A stretch of 64,000 bases of DNA from Iodobacter arcticus (GCF_042664895.1 NZ_JBHTBQ010000031.1:13479-77478); one strand, 5' to 3'; shown: positions 16,907 to 26,743, counted from the stretch's first letter. The notes: a model not told the origin generated them from the letters alone. Made by a program: numbers and translations.

Positions 16907-17464
16907 TTATCGCACTGTTTGATTTATTTTCTGCCACTCCCCCCTTAAAATCCCTCTGCAAACCTTATCTTCTGGCTTGCCCCATTTAATCGCGTGTTGC
17001 CGTAATACACCTTCCTGCGTAAATCCTAGTTTTTCCATAACACGTCCGGATGCCGGGTTTCTGGCGAGGTGTTCGGCGTGGATGCGTGTGAGTTTTAGCT
17101 CGGTAAAGCCAAATTCTAGGATTGCGTGACCCGCCTCGCTGGCATAGCCCTTGCCCCAGAAGGGTCTGCCTATCCAGTAGCCTAGCTCGGCTCGGTGCTC
17201 GGGCAGGATGGCAAATAGGCTGATGGCACCTAGCAAGGCTCTATCTTCTTTGCGGCGTATGGCGAGGGCTAGCGTTTGTTGTACCAGCCACAGGCTGGCG
17301 GAGGATGCGATCCAGCTTTCGGCGGCGCCATCGGGGTAGGGGTGAGGAATGGTGGCGGTGGTATCGGCAATGGTAAAGTCACCAGCGAGCTTTTGCACTG
17401 CTGGCGCGTCGTCAAAGCTAAAGGGGCTGAGGGTGAGGCGAGGGGTTTCAAGTGTGGGCATCAT
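16907..17464 (-). CDS. GNAT family N-acetyltransferase (RimJ/RimL type)
   Basis: Acetyl-CoA-dependent N-acetyltransferase of the Acetyltransf_3 (RimJ/RimL) type. The beginning LETPRLTLSPFSFDDAPAV is typical. The acetyl-CoA region carries ELGYWIGRPFWGKGYASEA, and the end has NPASGRVMEKLGFTQEG. It has 185 residues and no signal peptide. The substrate cannot be told from sequence; relatives modify ribosomal protein N-termini or small amines. Its stop is well away from the Abi-like patch and its start is 57 bases from the ilvC stop, with the ilvC terminator between. Confidence 0.85.
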   Translation of the reverse strand: MMPTLETPRLTLSPFSFDDAPAVQKLAGDFTIADTTATIPHPYPDGAAESWIASSASLWLVQQTLALAIRRKEDRALLGAISLFAILPEHRAELGYWIGRPFWGKGYASEAGHAILEFGFTELKLTRIHAEHLARNPASGRVMEKLGFTQEGVLRQHAIKWGKPEDKVCRGILRGEWQKINQTVR

Positions 17465-17474
17465 TGTTCCAAAA

Positions 17475-17500
17475 AAAAGCCAGCTCGAAAGCTGGCTTTT
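17475..17500 (-). terminator. ilvC terminator
   Basis: AAAAGCCAGCT / AGCTGGCTTTT with a 4-base loop. On the minus strand it is followed by a run of eight T, a classic intrinsic terminator 20 bases after the ilvC stop. Confidence 0.85.
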
Positions 17501-17520
17501 GCGTCTTAAATCAAGGCCAA

Positions 17521-18537
<1,017 letters not shown>

Positions 18538-18596
18538 GGCTGAATTCCTGTCTAGGTGTTTGATTTTGATCTGAGAATGGCAACGGCCACACTCAA

Positions 18597-19088
18597 TTAA
18601 ACTTTTAAAATACGCTCGCCGCGACCGATGCCAGAGGCGCCGGTGCGTACGGTTTCCAGAATGGCGGCTGGATCAAGTGCCTTGATAAAGGCATCCAGCT
18701 TTTCGCCTGTTCCGGTTAGCTCTACGGTATAGGCTTTTTCTGTGACGTCGATAATGCGGCCACGGAAAATATCCGCCATCCGCTTCATCTCGTCTCTTTC
18801 CTTGCCGGTTGCCCGTACTTTAATCAACATCAGTTCACGCTCGATGTGATCAGCCTCGTTCAGGTCGATCACTTTCACCACTTCGACCAGCTTGTTGAGC
18901 TGTTTGGTGATTTGTTCGATGACGTCTTCAGAGCCATGGGTGACGATGGTCATCCGGCTCATCGTTGTGTCTTCAGTGGTTTGCACTGTTAACGAGTCGA
19001 TGTTGTAGCCACGCGCTGAAAACAAGCCAGTCACACGGGATAGTGCACCTGCTTCGTTTTCGATCAGTACTGAAAGAATATGTCGCAT
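18597..19088 (-). CDS. ilvN: Acetolactate synthase small (regulatory) subunit
   Basis: Binds valine and activates the catalytic subunit. The 163-residue protein opens with an ACT domain, RHILSVLIENEAGALSRVTG, including the expected NEAGALSRV loop, followed by the C-terminal IlvH-type domain. The ATG has GAGGAG seven bases upstream. Twelve bases separate it from the ilvB stop and about 60 from ilvC, consistent with one operon. It is the long IlvH-like type. Confidence 0.96.
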   Translation of the reverse strand: MRHILSVLIENEAGALSRVTGLFSARGYNIDSLTVQTTEDTTMSRMTIVTHGSEDVIEQITKQLNKLVEVVKVIDLNEADHIERELMLIKVRATGKERDEMKRMADIFRGRIIDVTEKAYTVELTGTGEKLDAFIKALDPAAILETVRTGASGIGRGERILKV

Positions 19089-19100
19089 TTTTATCTCCTC

Positions 19101-20867
19101 TCAGCACAGATTGCCGTAATCACGGTTATTTTCAAAGGGCACCAATTGCATATCACGCATATGCGGTGGTAAATCCATCTGGCTCAGGCCTTTCCCGTTT
19201 TGAATCATAGGGAAAACGTTGACTTCACGGTCAGTAATAAAGTCCATAAACACGAGGCGATCTTTTAGCTTGTCGCTAAATGCTTCGCGTAGTGCAGGCT
19301 CTACATCCGAAGGTTTTTCGATTTTCATACCAACGTGGCCATAGGCTTCGGCTAGTTTTACAAAGTCAGGCAGCGCATCCATATAGGACTCGGAATAGCG
19401 ATTGCCGTAAAAGAACTGCTGCCACTGACGAACCATGCCTAGATAGCGGTTGTTCAGATTAATAATCTTGGTCGGAATATGGTATTGCTTACAGGTTGAA
19501 AGCTCTTGGATATTCATCTGGATCGAGCCTTCGCCGGTAATACAAGCGACGATCGCATCTGGGTTCGCCAGTTGAGCGCCCATCGCTGCAGGCAGGCCAA
19601 AGCCCATAGTGCCCAGCCCACCCGAGTTAATCCACTGACGTGGGCGTTTAAATGGGTAGTATTGTGCGGCAAACATCTGGTGCTGGCCCACGTCGGAAGT
19701 AATGATGGCGTCGCCACCGGTGACTTCCCACAGCTTTTGCACCACAAATTGCGGCTTGATGACGAGATCAGATTGCTCGTACCAAAGGCTTTGCGGCTTG
19801 CGCCATTCTTCGATCTGCTTCCACCAAGCGGCCAGAGCATCGGCCTGTGGCTTGATACCAGTTTCTTTCAAGATGGCGATCAGGTCGATCAATACATGTT
19901 TTACATCGCCAACGATAGGCACATCGACTTTTACGCGCTTGGCAATCGACGATGGGTCGATATCGATATGCACAATCTTTTTAGTTTGCGAAAGGAAGTG
20001 CTCTGGCGAGGAAATAACGCGGTCGTCAAAGCGTGCGCCAATCGCAATGATGACATCGCTGTACTGCATGGCCATATTGGCTTCATATGTGCCGTGCATG
20101 CCTAGCATGCCAACAAAGTGCGGGTCTGTACCATCTAGCGCACCTAGGCCCATCAGGGTGTTCGTGCATGGCAGATTGAGCAATTTAGCAAGCTCTGTCA
20201 CCTCGGCACTGGCGTTGCTTAAGATGGCTCCACCGCCCACATACAGAAACGGGCGCTTGGCTTCACCAAGTAACTGCGCCGCTTTTTTAATCTGGCCAGG
20301 ATGCCCTTTGGTAGGTGGGGAGTAGCTGCGAATCGCTACCGATGCTGGGTAGTTAAACTCAGTTTTATTCGCTGCAATATCCTTAGGCACATCGATCACT
20401 ACGGGGCCAGGGCGGCCTGTGGTGGCGAGGTGAAAGGCTTTTTTAATGGTGGGTGCTAGATCACGAATGTCTTTTACCAAGAAGTTGTGTTTTACGATTG
20501 GGCGTGAGCAGCCAACCATATCTACTTCTTGGAAAGCATCTAGGCCAATCGCATCAGTTGCAACTTGGCCGGAAAACACCACCATAGGAATCGAATCCAT
20601 ATAGGCGGTGGCAATCCCGGTAATCGCATTGGTGGCACCTGGGCCGGATGTAACCAGCGCTACGCCCACCTTTTTACTAGAGCGGGAGTAAGCATCGGCA
20701 GCATGTACGGCGGCTTGTTCATGGCGAACCAGCACATGCTTAAAATAATCTTGTTTGAAGATTGCATCGTAAATAGATAAAACTGCGCCGCCAGGGTAGC
20801 CGAAAATAAATTCAACCCCTTCTTCTTGCAAGCAGCGCGTAATGATCTCTGCGCCCGAAATTTCCAT
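19101..20867 (-). CDS. ilvB: Acetolactate synthase large (catalytic) subunit
   Basis: Thiamine-diphosphate enzyme making acetolactate and acetohydroxybutyrate, the entry to branched-chain amino acid synthesis. In the 588-residue protein, EFIFGYPGGAVLSIYD and the catalytic glutamate in RHEQAAVHAADAYSR (about 49) are in the pyrimidine-binding domain. The diphosphate motif ITGEGSIQMNIQEL...NNRYLGMVRQWQ is in the C-terminal domain. ATG 20867 follows AGGGA. It is the first gene of ilvBNC, behind a leader of about 200 bases with its own promoter. Confidence 0.96.
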   Translation of the reverse strand: MEISGAEIITRCLQEEGVEFIFGYPGGAVLSIYDAIFKQDYFKHVLVRHEQAAVHAADAYSRSSKKVGVALVTSGPGATNAITGIATAYMDSIPMVVFSGQVATDAIGLDAFQEVDMVGCSRPIVKHNFLVKDIRDLAPTIKKAFHLATTGRPGPVVIDVPKDIAANKTEFNYPASVAIRSYSPPTKGHPGQIKKAAQLLGEAKRPFLYVGGGAILSNASAEVTELAKLLNLPCTNTLMGLGALDGTDPHFVGMLGMHGTYEANMAMQYSDVIIAIGARFDDRVISSPEHFLSQTKKIVHIDIDPSSIAKRVKVDVPIVGDVKHVLIDLIAILKETGIKPQADALAAWWKQIEEWRKPQSLWYEQSDLVIKPQFVVQKLWEVTGGDAIITSDVGQHQMFAAQYYPFKRPRQWINSGGLGTMGFGLPAAMGAQLANPDAIVACITGEGSIQMNIQELSTCKQYHIPTKIINLNNRYLGMVRQWQQFFYGNRYSESYMDALPDFVKLAEAYGHVGMKIEKPSDVEPALREAFSDKLKDRLVFMDFITDREVNVFPMIQNGKGLSQMDLPPHMRDMQLVPFENNRDYGNLC

Positions 20868-20876
20868 GGGTATTCC

Positions 20877-21050
20877 CTAGGTCAGAACGATAGATAAATG
20901 GATGGAGCCGGTATAAGGCCATCCATTTGCAAATGATTTACCGGATCTTCCGCCGCTATAAACAGGTTTGTGACCCGTTTTGACGACCAGTGTGTGTCCG
21001 CTGGCGGTGATCTTTCGGCGCAGGCTGACTATGTAGAGTGCCGCCTGCAT
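20877..21050 (-). CDS. Possible ilvB leader peptide (weak)
   Basis: A 57-codon frame starting MQAALYIVSLRRK, inside the ilvB leader and ending 9 bases before the ilvB ATG. The early run L-Y-I-V-S-L is rich in branched-chain residues, including a rare ATA codon. Just after it, GCAGGC/GCCTGC and AACGGGT/ACCTGTT can pair, and a 10-bp stem AAATGGATGG / CCATCCATTT lies at 20896-20928. This could be an attenuator-type leader. There is no good ribosome site and I know no family match. The 485 bases from 20868 to 21352 otherwise hold no gene. Confidence 0.25.
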   Translation of the reverse strand: MQAALYIVSLRRKITASGHTLVVKTGHKPVYSGGRSGKSFANGWPYTGSIHLSIVLT

Positions 21051-21073
21051 TGTTGGCTGGATATTGCCCTAGA

Positions 21074-21102
21074 AAGTTACCGCACTGCGGTATAAATGGC
21101 AA
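21074..21102 (-). promoter_or_regulatory. Candidate ilvBNC promoter
   Basis: On the minus strand, TTGCCA (21102-21097), a 17-bp spacer and TAACTT (21079-21074). It would give an untranslated leader of about 200 bases before ilvB. Confidence 0.4.
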
Positions 21103-21352
21103 GTTCTTCTGGTTATTAACTTATTGACTTTGTTAGTATCGCAATCTTGCTTTTATTAAGTGTGAAAATAGATTCTAGTTCTATCAACTCATTTTATGAG
21201 TGTGCCTAAGCAATATATTTATAGTATGAAATCTTATGGATTGTTTGGCGTAAGTTAAATGTTTCGTATGTTTTAAAAAAACACATCTATTCAAATATGA
21301 GCGTTGGTTTATCTTGGCTCATAAAAATAACCATGCACCACAAGGATTTTTC

Positions 21353-21877
21353 GTGAAGATTACAAAGGGGCCGGCCGGCTGGTGGCGACGCATGTTCGCT
21401 TTTTTATACGAGCTTTTGCTTTTGATTGCCGTGGTTTTGCTGGCGGGAGGTTTGTCTCAAGGTGTGTTTCAACTGCTAACAGGCTTGCCTGTGACTGCAC
21501 TGCCTGATCATCTTTTGGCAAGTGCGCTCCATTTTACTTGGGTGATGTCGGTGGCTTTTGTGTATTTCGCGTGGTGCTGGCGCGGCGGGCAAACGCTGGC
21601 AATGCGTACTTGGCATATTTGTGTGGTGAAAAACGATGGCAGCCCGCTAGGCTGGCGTGAAGTAGGCATTCGTTTTGCCGTCGTTGTGCTTTGTACCCTG
21701 CCTTGCGCCCCCTTTTGGATCTTTGCTCGCCACCATGCCGATTTACGCATCGTGGCTTGGCTGTTAACAGGCTTATTCTTTGTGCCTTTTTTATGGGCCT
21801 TGCTGGATAAAGAACGCCGGTTTTTGCATGACAGGCTGGCGGGAACGCAGCTATTGATTGCAGCGTCTAAGATTTAA
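21353..21877 (+). CDS. RDD family membrane protein
   Basis: Inner-membrane protein of the RDD family, of uncertain function (some members act in ion or osmotic stress). The product opens VKITKGPAGWWRRMFAFLYE. It has four hydrophobic helices and the conserved patch RGGQTLAMRTWHICVVKNDG, and ends DKERRFLHDRLAGTQLL. The RDD triad region is here the WRRMFAFLYE stretch, with the usual second Asp replaced. The start GTG 21353 has AAGGA 6 bases upstream, far better than the TTG at 21314. It is divergent from ilvB. Confidence 0.8.
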   Translation: MKITKGPAGWWRRMFAFLYELLLLIAVVLLAGGLSQGVFQLLTGLPVTALPDHLLASALHFTWVMSVAFVYFAWCWRGGQTLAMRTWHICVVKNDGSPLGWREVGIRFAVVVLCTLPCAPFWIFARHHADLRIVAWLLTGLFFVPFLWALLDKERRFLHDRLAGTQLLIAASKI

Positions 21878-21881
21878 CCGT

Positions 21882-21907
21882 GTAGGGTGGGCAAGTTTTT
21901 ATGCCCA
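21882..21907. repeat. GTAGGGTGGGCAAG repeat unit
   Basis: GTAGGGTGGGCAAGTTTTTA followed by TGCCCA, almost identical to 13387-13413. It starts four bases after the RDD gene stop codon. Confidence 0.55.
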
Positions 21908-22001
21908 GGGGATAGCGAGGAGTGGGCGCGAACGTCGTTATGCCTATATGCGCCAAATAGGACCTTTGTCATGGCGCATGTTTACAGGGATCGGGTTATT
22001 C

Positions 22002-22071
22002 GTAGGGCGGGTGAAACCCGCCGCTTTTGTAGCATTTCACGCCAAAGTCTGGCGGGTTTCACCCGCCCTAC
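22002..22071. repeat. GTAGGGCGGGTG palindromic repeat, paired copy
   Basis: A 21-bp sequence beginning GTAGGGCGGGTGAAACCC is followed 28 bases later by its exact reverse complement. It sits between the ends of the RDD gene (plus) and lnt (minus), so it could act as a bidirectional terminator. No gene is seen in 21878-22143. Confidence 0.75.
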
Positions 22072-22143
22072 AAAAAATGCACCGAACGTCATTGGCTTAA
22101 AGCTTAAATTGATGCGTATAAGGATGACAATCAGTGCGCCTGT

Positions 22144-23616
22144 CTAGCGCCGCCTTAGCAAGCCCAATCCGAGTAATAAGGCCCCCAAAGCAATCAGCAG
22201 CGGGTAATCCCCTCCCCAAGCATAGGGCGGCATGCCTATGCGGTTTTGCGCGGTGCCTTCCAAAATGCCCGCTGTTCTTTCCGGCAAGACGCCTTTAAAC
22301 CGACCCTTCTCATCAATAATCGCCGTCACCCCAGTATTGGTGGCCCGCAGCATATAGCGGCCGGTTTCTAATGCTCGGGTTTGGCTCATTTGAGCGTGTT
22401 GCGCTGCGGCCCAGGAGCCGTCAAACCATGCAAGGTTGGATAGATTAACCAGCATGGTGGCTTCGGGCAGGGCGTTGATGATCTCCCGGCCAAACACGTC
22501 TTCGTAGCAGATATTGGCGGCAATTTGGCCGGAAGCCAGAGAGAACGGGGCTTGCTTCACTGCGCCTCGGCTAAAGCCGGAGAGTGGCATATCCATAAAC
22601 TGATAGATCCAGTTAAATAGCCACGGCAGTGGAATAAACTCGCCAAAGGGCACGAGGTGCTGTTTTTTATACAGCGGTAATGCTGGGTCAGACATCACCG
22701 TGACGGCGTTGTAATACTCCGCCTCATGCTTGCCTAAAATCGGAATGCCAAGGATTAAATCTGCTTTGCGCGGTGCTACCGCATCACGCAGCATTTGTGG
22801 ATACCAATCTGGTACATCGCTGATAAAAGAAGGAATGGCCGTTTCGGGCAAGATCACCAATTGGCCGCGTGTTTTTTGCGTTAGCTCCAAATAGCTTTTC
22901 AGGCTATCTAAGTAAAAAGCACTGTCCCATTTGATCGCTTGCGAAATATTGCCTTGTACCAAGCTCACCCGCACCGGCGCGCCTACCTTTTTTGTCCATT
23001 CCAGCTGGTTCAATCCCCAGCCAGCCAGCCAGATGCTTGCCACAATGCCCCAGCCCTTCAGCCACTTAGGCTTGCTGACAATCAGTGCAATACTCAGGCA
23101 CAGCAGCCAGCCGATCAGATATACGCCGCCGATGGGCGCGTAGCCTGCAAGCGGCGTCATCGGGCTTTGCGAATAGCCGACGCTCGCCCAGGGGAAGCCT
23201 GTAAACAGCCAGCCACGTAGCCATTCCGTCAGAATAAATACTGTGGGCAGGAGCAAAACGCGTAGTGAATCAGGGCAGGGCAGTTTTAGTGTTAGCCAGC
23301 CAGCCAATGCGGGAAACAGCGCCATATAAGCGGCTAACACTAGAATCCCAGCCGCAGCCATAGGCGCAGGCATGCCGCCGAAGGTATTTAGGCTGATAAA
23401 AATCCAATGGATATTGGCAAGAAAAAATCCCAACCCAAAACTAAAACCACGCCACCCAGCTGCTTTAGGGGAAGGAGATTTTTGGATAGCAAAGGTGAGT
23501 GCGGCTAATGACAACCACATGAGGGGGAGTAAATACAGCGGGGCAAAAGAAAAGACACTGATCGCGCCAAACAGGGCTAGCAGGAGATGAGGCAGGAGGA
23601 GTTTAAATTTTTGCAT
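22144..23616 (-). CDS. lnt: Apolipoprotein N-acyltransferase
   Basis: Adds the third acyl chain to lipoproteins at the outer face of the inner membrane. About six helices fill residues 8-205, including FGGMPAPMAAAGILVLAAYM and GFPWASVGYSQ. A periplasmic nitrilase-like domain follows with the catalytic Glu in LVILPETAIPSF, Lys in YKKQHLVPFGEF and Cys in NICYEDVFG. A last C-terminal helix and RRR end the protein. I chose ATG 23616 (MQKFKLLLPHLLLAL), giving 490 residues. The frame is open to 23724, but the extra 36 residues are not Lnt-like. No ribosome site is obvious. Confidence 0.94.
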   Translation of the reverse strand: MQKFKLLLPHLLLALFGAISVFSFAPLYLLPLMWLSLAALTFAIQKSPSPKAAGWRGFSFGLGFFLANIHWIFISLNTFGGMPAPMAAAGILVLAAYMALFPALAGWLTLKLPCPDSLRVLLLPTVFILTEWLRGWLFTGFPWASVGYSQSPMTPLAGYAPIGGVYLIGWLLCLSIALIVSKPKWLKGWGIVASIWLAGWGLNQLEWTKKVGAPVRVSLVQGNISQAIKWDSAFYLDSLKSYLELTQKTRGQLVILPETAIPSFISDVPDWYPQMLRDAVAPRKADLILGIPILGKHEAEYYNAVTVMSDPALPLYKKQHLVPFGEFIPLPWLFNWIYQFMDMPLSGFSRGAVKQAPFSLASGQIAANICYEDVFGREIINALPEATMLVNLSNLAWFDGSWAAAQHAQMSQTRALETGRYMLRATNTGVTAIIDEKGRFKGVLPERTAGILEGTAQNRIGMPPYAWGGDYPLLIALGALLLGLGLLRRR

Positions 23617-23671
23617 CTGCAACACGGCTTGTGAGCGTTCCTGTTTGGGGTGGGGGTGTTTCAAGGCATCA

Positions 23672-23854
23672 GTATCTACACACATTAGGTGGCATTTCAG
23701 TGCTATAGCTTCCCCCTTTATCAAAGGGGGATTGAGGGGGATTTGCTTTGGTGTAGCTTTGTTTGGTGCCTTTTGATCAAAATATGCAATTCTAAATCCC
23801 CCCTAGCCCCCCTTTTTCAAAGGGGGGAACAAGTACAAAGACTTGTGTAGTTAC
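23672..23854. repeat. CTTCCCCC...GGGGGGAAC repeat element, copy 1
   Basis: The core 23709-23830 runs from CTTCCCCCTTTATCAAAGGG to a GGGGGGAAC end. It shares with 31331-31447 the blocks AGGGGGATTGAGGGGGATTT and AAATCCCCCCTAGCCCCCCT. Its outer ends GTATCTACACA and TGTGTAGTTAC are inverted repeats with one mismatch, unlike the ends of the other copy. It fills most of the gap between corC and lnt. Confidence 0.7.
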
Positions 23855-23890
23855 TATATGGTTTCAAGGAGAGTAAAACATGGTGCCTTA

Positions 23891-23946
23891 GGGCAGGTGC
23901 AACCCGCGTATTTTTCAGCATGGCTCGCGGGTTTTACCCGCCCTAC
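23891..23946. repeat. GTAGGGCGGGTG-family repeat, partial copy
   Basis: GGGCAGGTGCAACCCGCGTA, then TTTTTCAGCATGGCTCGCGG and TTTTACCCGCCCTAC. The middle part ATTTTTCAGCATGGCTCG recurs at 29013-29030. It ends three bases before the corC stop codon. Confidence 0.6.
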
Positions 23947-23949
23947 GTC

Positions 23950-24816
23950 TTATTCTTCAGCAGGTGTATCTGCTAATTTCTCTATCAATACAGAATAAAT
24001 CCGGCGGCTGTCTGCGCGCAGGATCTGGAAGCGATAGCCGTCGAAAGCCACAATCTCGCCGCGTTTTGGCAGATGGCCAAAGTGCTGAGTGATTAAGCCT
24101 GCCACGGTATCAAATTCTTGATCAGAGAACACGGAGCCGATTTCTTCGTTTAAATCGTCAATCTCGGTGAGGCCTTTTACGCGCCAATTGCCACGTCGAT
24201 CTGGAATGATATTGTCTTCGGCTTCGTCGTAATCGAATTCGTCTTCGATATCGCCAACAATTTGCTCCATCACGTCTTCAATCGTCACCAAGCCCGCTAC
24301 GCCGCCATATTCATCGACCACAATCGCCATATGATTACGATTATTACGGAAGTCTTTAAGCAACACATTCAGGCGTTTGGCTTCTGGGATATACACCGCA
24401 GGGCGCAGCATATCGCGCACGTCAAATTCCTCATCGCTGGCGTAATAGCGCAGCAGGTCTTTGGCTAGCAACACACCAAGCACTTTGTCTTTGCTGCCAT
24501 CGACCACAGGAAAGCGCGAGTGGGCGGTTTCGATCACATAGGGAATAAATTTGGCGGGCGCATCATTGATATCGATGATGTCCATTTGGCTGCGAGGTAC
24601 CATCACATCGCGCACCTGCATATCACCTACATTGAGCACGCCTTCGATCATACCTAAGGCATCAGCATCCAGCAGCTGGCGCTCAAAAGCAGAGTGGAGA
24701 ATTTCTACAAGCTGGCCTCGATCTTCAGGCTCTCGTAATAAAAAGTGGGTCAAGCGTTCAAGCCATGATGACTTGGGGGAGTTCGAGTTCGGAGATACCG
24801 AAGGGGAATCATCCAT
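23950..24816 (-). CDS. corC: CorC/HlyC family CBS-domain protein (magnesium and cobalt efflux)
   Basis: Cytoplasmic CBS-pair protein linked to Mg/Co homeostasis; it lacks the membrane domain of full CNNM/CorB proteins. In 288 residues it shows the family motif VRDVMVPRSQMDIIDI, two CBS domains (about 65-190, with HSRFPVVDGSKDKVLGVL and HMAIVVDEYGGVAGLVTIED) and a C-terminal CorC_HlyC FAD-like domain from about 205. The start ATG 24816 gives MDDSPSVSPNSNSPKSSW, the usual CorC opening; the frame continues upstream to 24942 without similarity. It lies between ybeY and lnt, the standard order. Confidence 0.92.
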   Translation of the reverse strand: MDDSPSVSPNSNSPKSSWLERLTHFLLREPEDRGQLVEILHSAFERQLLDADALGMIEGVLNVGDMQVRDVMVPRSQMDIIDINDAPAKFIPYVIETAHSRFPVVDGSKDKVLGVLLAKDLLRYYASDEEFDVRDMLRPAVYIPEAKRLNVLLKDFRNNRNHMAIVVDEYGGVAGLVTIEDVMEQIVGDIEDEFDYDEAEDNIIPDRRGNWRVKGLTEIDDLNEEIGSVFSDQEFDTVAGLITQHFGHLPKRGEIVAFDGYRFQILRADSRRIYSVLIEKLADTPAEE

Positions 24817-24990
24817 TGTGGCGTAAAGATCCAATGATAAAGATGCCCGAATGATACCGGAAGATCGTGCTTTTTGGGTTACAGCGGTGTTGGTGATATT
24901 GGGATTGTTGTAGTGAGGCTCTTGCGTACACTCTTTTGGCAAGGGAAGGCGTGTACTTTCGCTTGGTAAACAAGCCTCCCTTTGTAAGCT

Positions 24991-25461
24991 TTACTTCTCT
25001 TCCGAATATGGATCGCTAATGCCTAAGCTTGCCAATAGCTGGGTTTCCAGCGTTTCCATGGCGATGGCCTCATCTTCTTCAAGATGATCATAGCCTTGCA
25101 AGTGCAGCACGCCGTGAATGGTGAGATGGGCATAGTGATCGATCAGGCTGATGTTTTGCTCCAGCGCTTCTTTTTCTACCACCTGCGCACAGAACACAAT
25201 ATCGCCAAGCAGCGGCAGGCCAGCAATATCGGGCATGTCTTCATCAAAGGTAAAAGTCAGCACATTGGTGGCGTAATCTTTGCCACGGTAATCGCGGTTT
25301 AGTTGCTGGCCTTCTTCTGTGTCGACAATTCTGAATGTGATTTCTGCTGTGGCCACATCAGGCAGCAGCGCGGCCTCCGCCCAAGCTTGGAATTGTTCTG
25401 TGCTAGGTAGGCCGGTGGCGGCGCTTTCTATTTGATGGCAGATTTCTAAACGTTGGTTCAT
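24991..25461 (-). CDS. ybeY: Endoribonuclease YbeY (16S rRNA maturation)
   Basis: Zinc-dependent single-strand endoribonuclease for 16S rRNA 3'-end maturation and ribosome quality control. The metal-binding motif is complete: HGVLHLQGYDH at about 118-128, with three histidines. The conserved LNRDYRGKDYATNVLTF segment precedes it. The 156 residues are normal. It is followed by corC and lnt and preceded by an added secreted-protein gene before phoH, instead of the usual direct phoH-ybeY junction. Confidence 0.95.
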   Translation of the reverse strand: MNQRLEICHQIESAATGLPSTEQFQAWAEAALLPDVATAEITFRIVDTEEGQQLNRDYRGKDYATNVLTFTFDEDMPDIAGLPLLGDIVFCAQVVEKEALEQNISLIDHYAHLTIHGVLHLQGYDHLEEDEAIAMETLETQLLASLGISDPYSEEK

Positions 25462-25565
25462 AAGTGATCTTTGTAAATGTTGTTGCTTAAATATTTGGCG
25501 ATGCTGGTTTGATTCGGATTTGTGAACAGCGGAAATCGGCTGATCCTGTTGCTTATTATTTCAGA

Positions 25566-26396
25566 TCAGCCTTCGGGCAACACGATTTTACGGGTGGCAC
25601 AACTTACGTATAGAGCCTCGGCTCCCTTGCCTGCAAAACCTTCTGTCGACAACTCGCCATTTTTGCGCAAACGGGCCACGCCACCATTTTTTTGCGGCTT
25701 GGATTTTTTGACCGCGGCTGTCAACGTCGTCTTGTCTGCGTCTACCAGCATGGCTAGAAAAGGTGTTTCACTTTCAAACAATATCGCAGATTGCACCGGC
25801 AAGCCTTGGAAGGTATAGCCCGCTGCTACTTTTAGTTCTTTGCCCCAAACCTGATTTAGCGGCAAATTGGCCATCTGTGCCAACCATTTGGCCACCCCAG
25901 CATCGTTAAATTCCACGCTTTGGCAATTGAGGGCTTTTGCTAAATCAGGATTGAGGAAATGTTTGGCGCTGGCTGCAGGCATTGATGTGGCGCTGCCATT
26001 GCCACTTTTATATTGATAGTGACCATTGAACATTACATCGCCCCATTTGCCTGCGCAACCCTCTACCCGCATCAATAAGCCATCTTTGGCCGGGCTCAAG
26101 TTCATCTGACAATTACCTTCACTGAAATGCCAGCCATCACTCACAACTTTGAGTTTGCCTTCGCCTGATCCAGAACGGCTACTGGTTTCGGCTGACTTGC
26201 CTAGAACTTCTAGCGAAAACTGGCCATTTTCTGAAATGACTAGGGTGCGCTCAAACAGCTTGTTGTTGGCATTGTATTGCCCCGCTTTGGGCAAGGCTGT
26301 GTTGTCGGCCCAAGCGGGCAAGCTCAGGGCTAGGCTGGCAAGAACGGCTAGTGAAAGTTGGCGAGGGGTGGCATGGTGCTGCTTAAACTTTTGCAT
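25566..26396 (-). CDS. Hypothetical secreted protein
   Basis: I do not recognise a family. The 276-residue product has a signal peptide with cleavage expected after LSLPAWA (about residue 30). The mature part is probably periplasmic or secreted, with beta-strand-like segments. It has four cysteines (ENCQMNL, EGCAGKW, LNCQSVE, VSCATRK) that could form two disulfides. The first half (GQYNANNKLFERTLVISENGQ onwards) may be a small-ligand or inhibitor-like domain, but that is a guess. It interrupts the phoH-ybeY pair. Confidence 0.7.
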   Translation of the reverse strand: MQKFKQHHATPRQLSLAVLASLALSLPAWADNTALPKAGQYNANNKLFERTLVISENGQFSLEVLGKSAETSSRSGSGEGKLKVVSDGWHFSEGNCQMNLSPAKDGLLMRVEGCAGKWGDVMFNGHYQYKSGNGSATSMPAASAKHFLNPDLAKALNCQSVEFNDAGVAKWLAQMANLPLNQVWGKELKVAAGYTFQGLPVQSAILFESETPFLAMLVDADKTTLTAAVKKSKPQKNGGVARLRKNGELSTEGFAGKGAEALYVSCATRKIVLPEG

Positions 26397-26743
26397 TAGA
26401 AATATTCTCCAAATTAGGTTTTTGTTTAAATATTCTTGAGCGCGCAGTTTTACTCAACTCAAGCTGATTCCGAGAACGCGACGTTTTGCTTCGGATCAAG
26501 GTTTGCAAGGTCAGAGAGGGGGGATTGATCAGATTGTCTACAAGCTGACAAGAAACTTTGATCTTCTGTATTTAACAGCAAATCATCCTGTCATATTGTC
26601 TTGCTGTGCTTGTATCAAGCTAATTGTTGTAATTTATGCTTAATTTCCGCTATTTTGCCCAAGGTAATGCGTTATTAGGGTGGGCTAGCGGCTGATCGTG
26701 CTAAGTACTTGTAAGTATCGAATGGTCTTGTGGCGCGTGAAAC

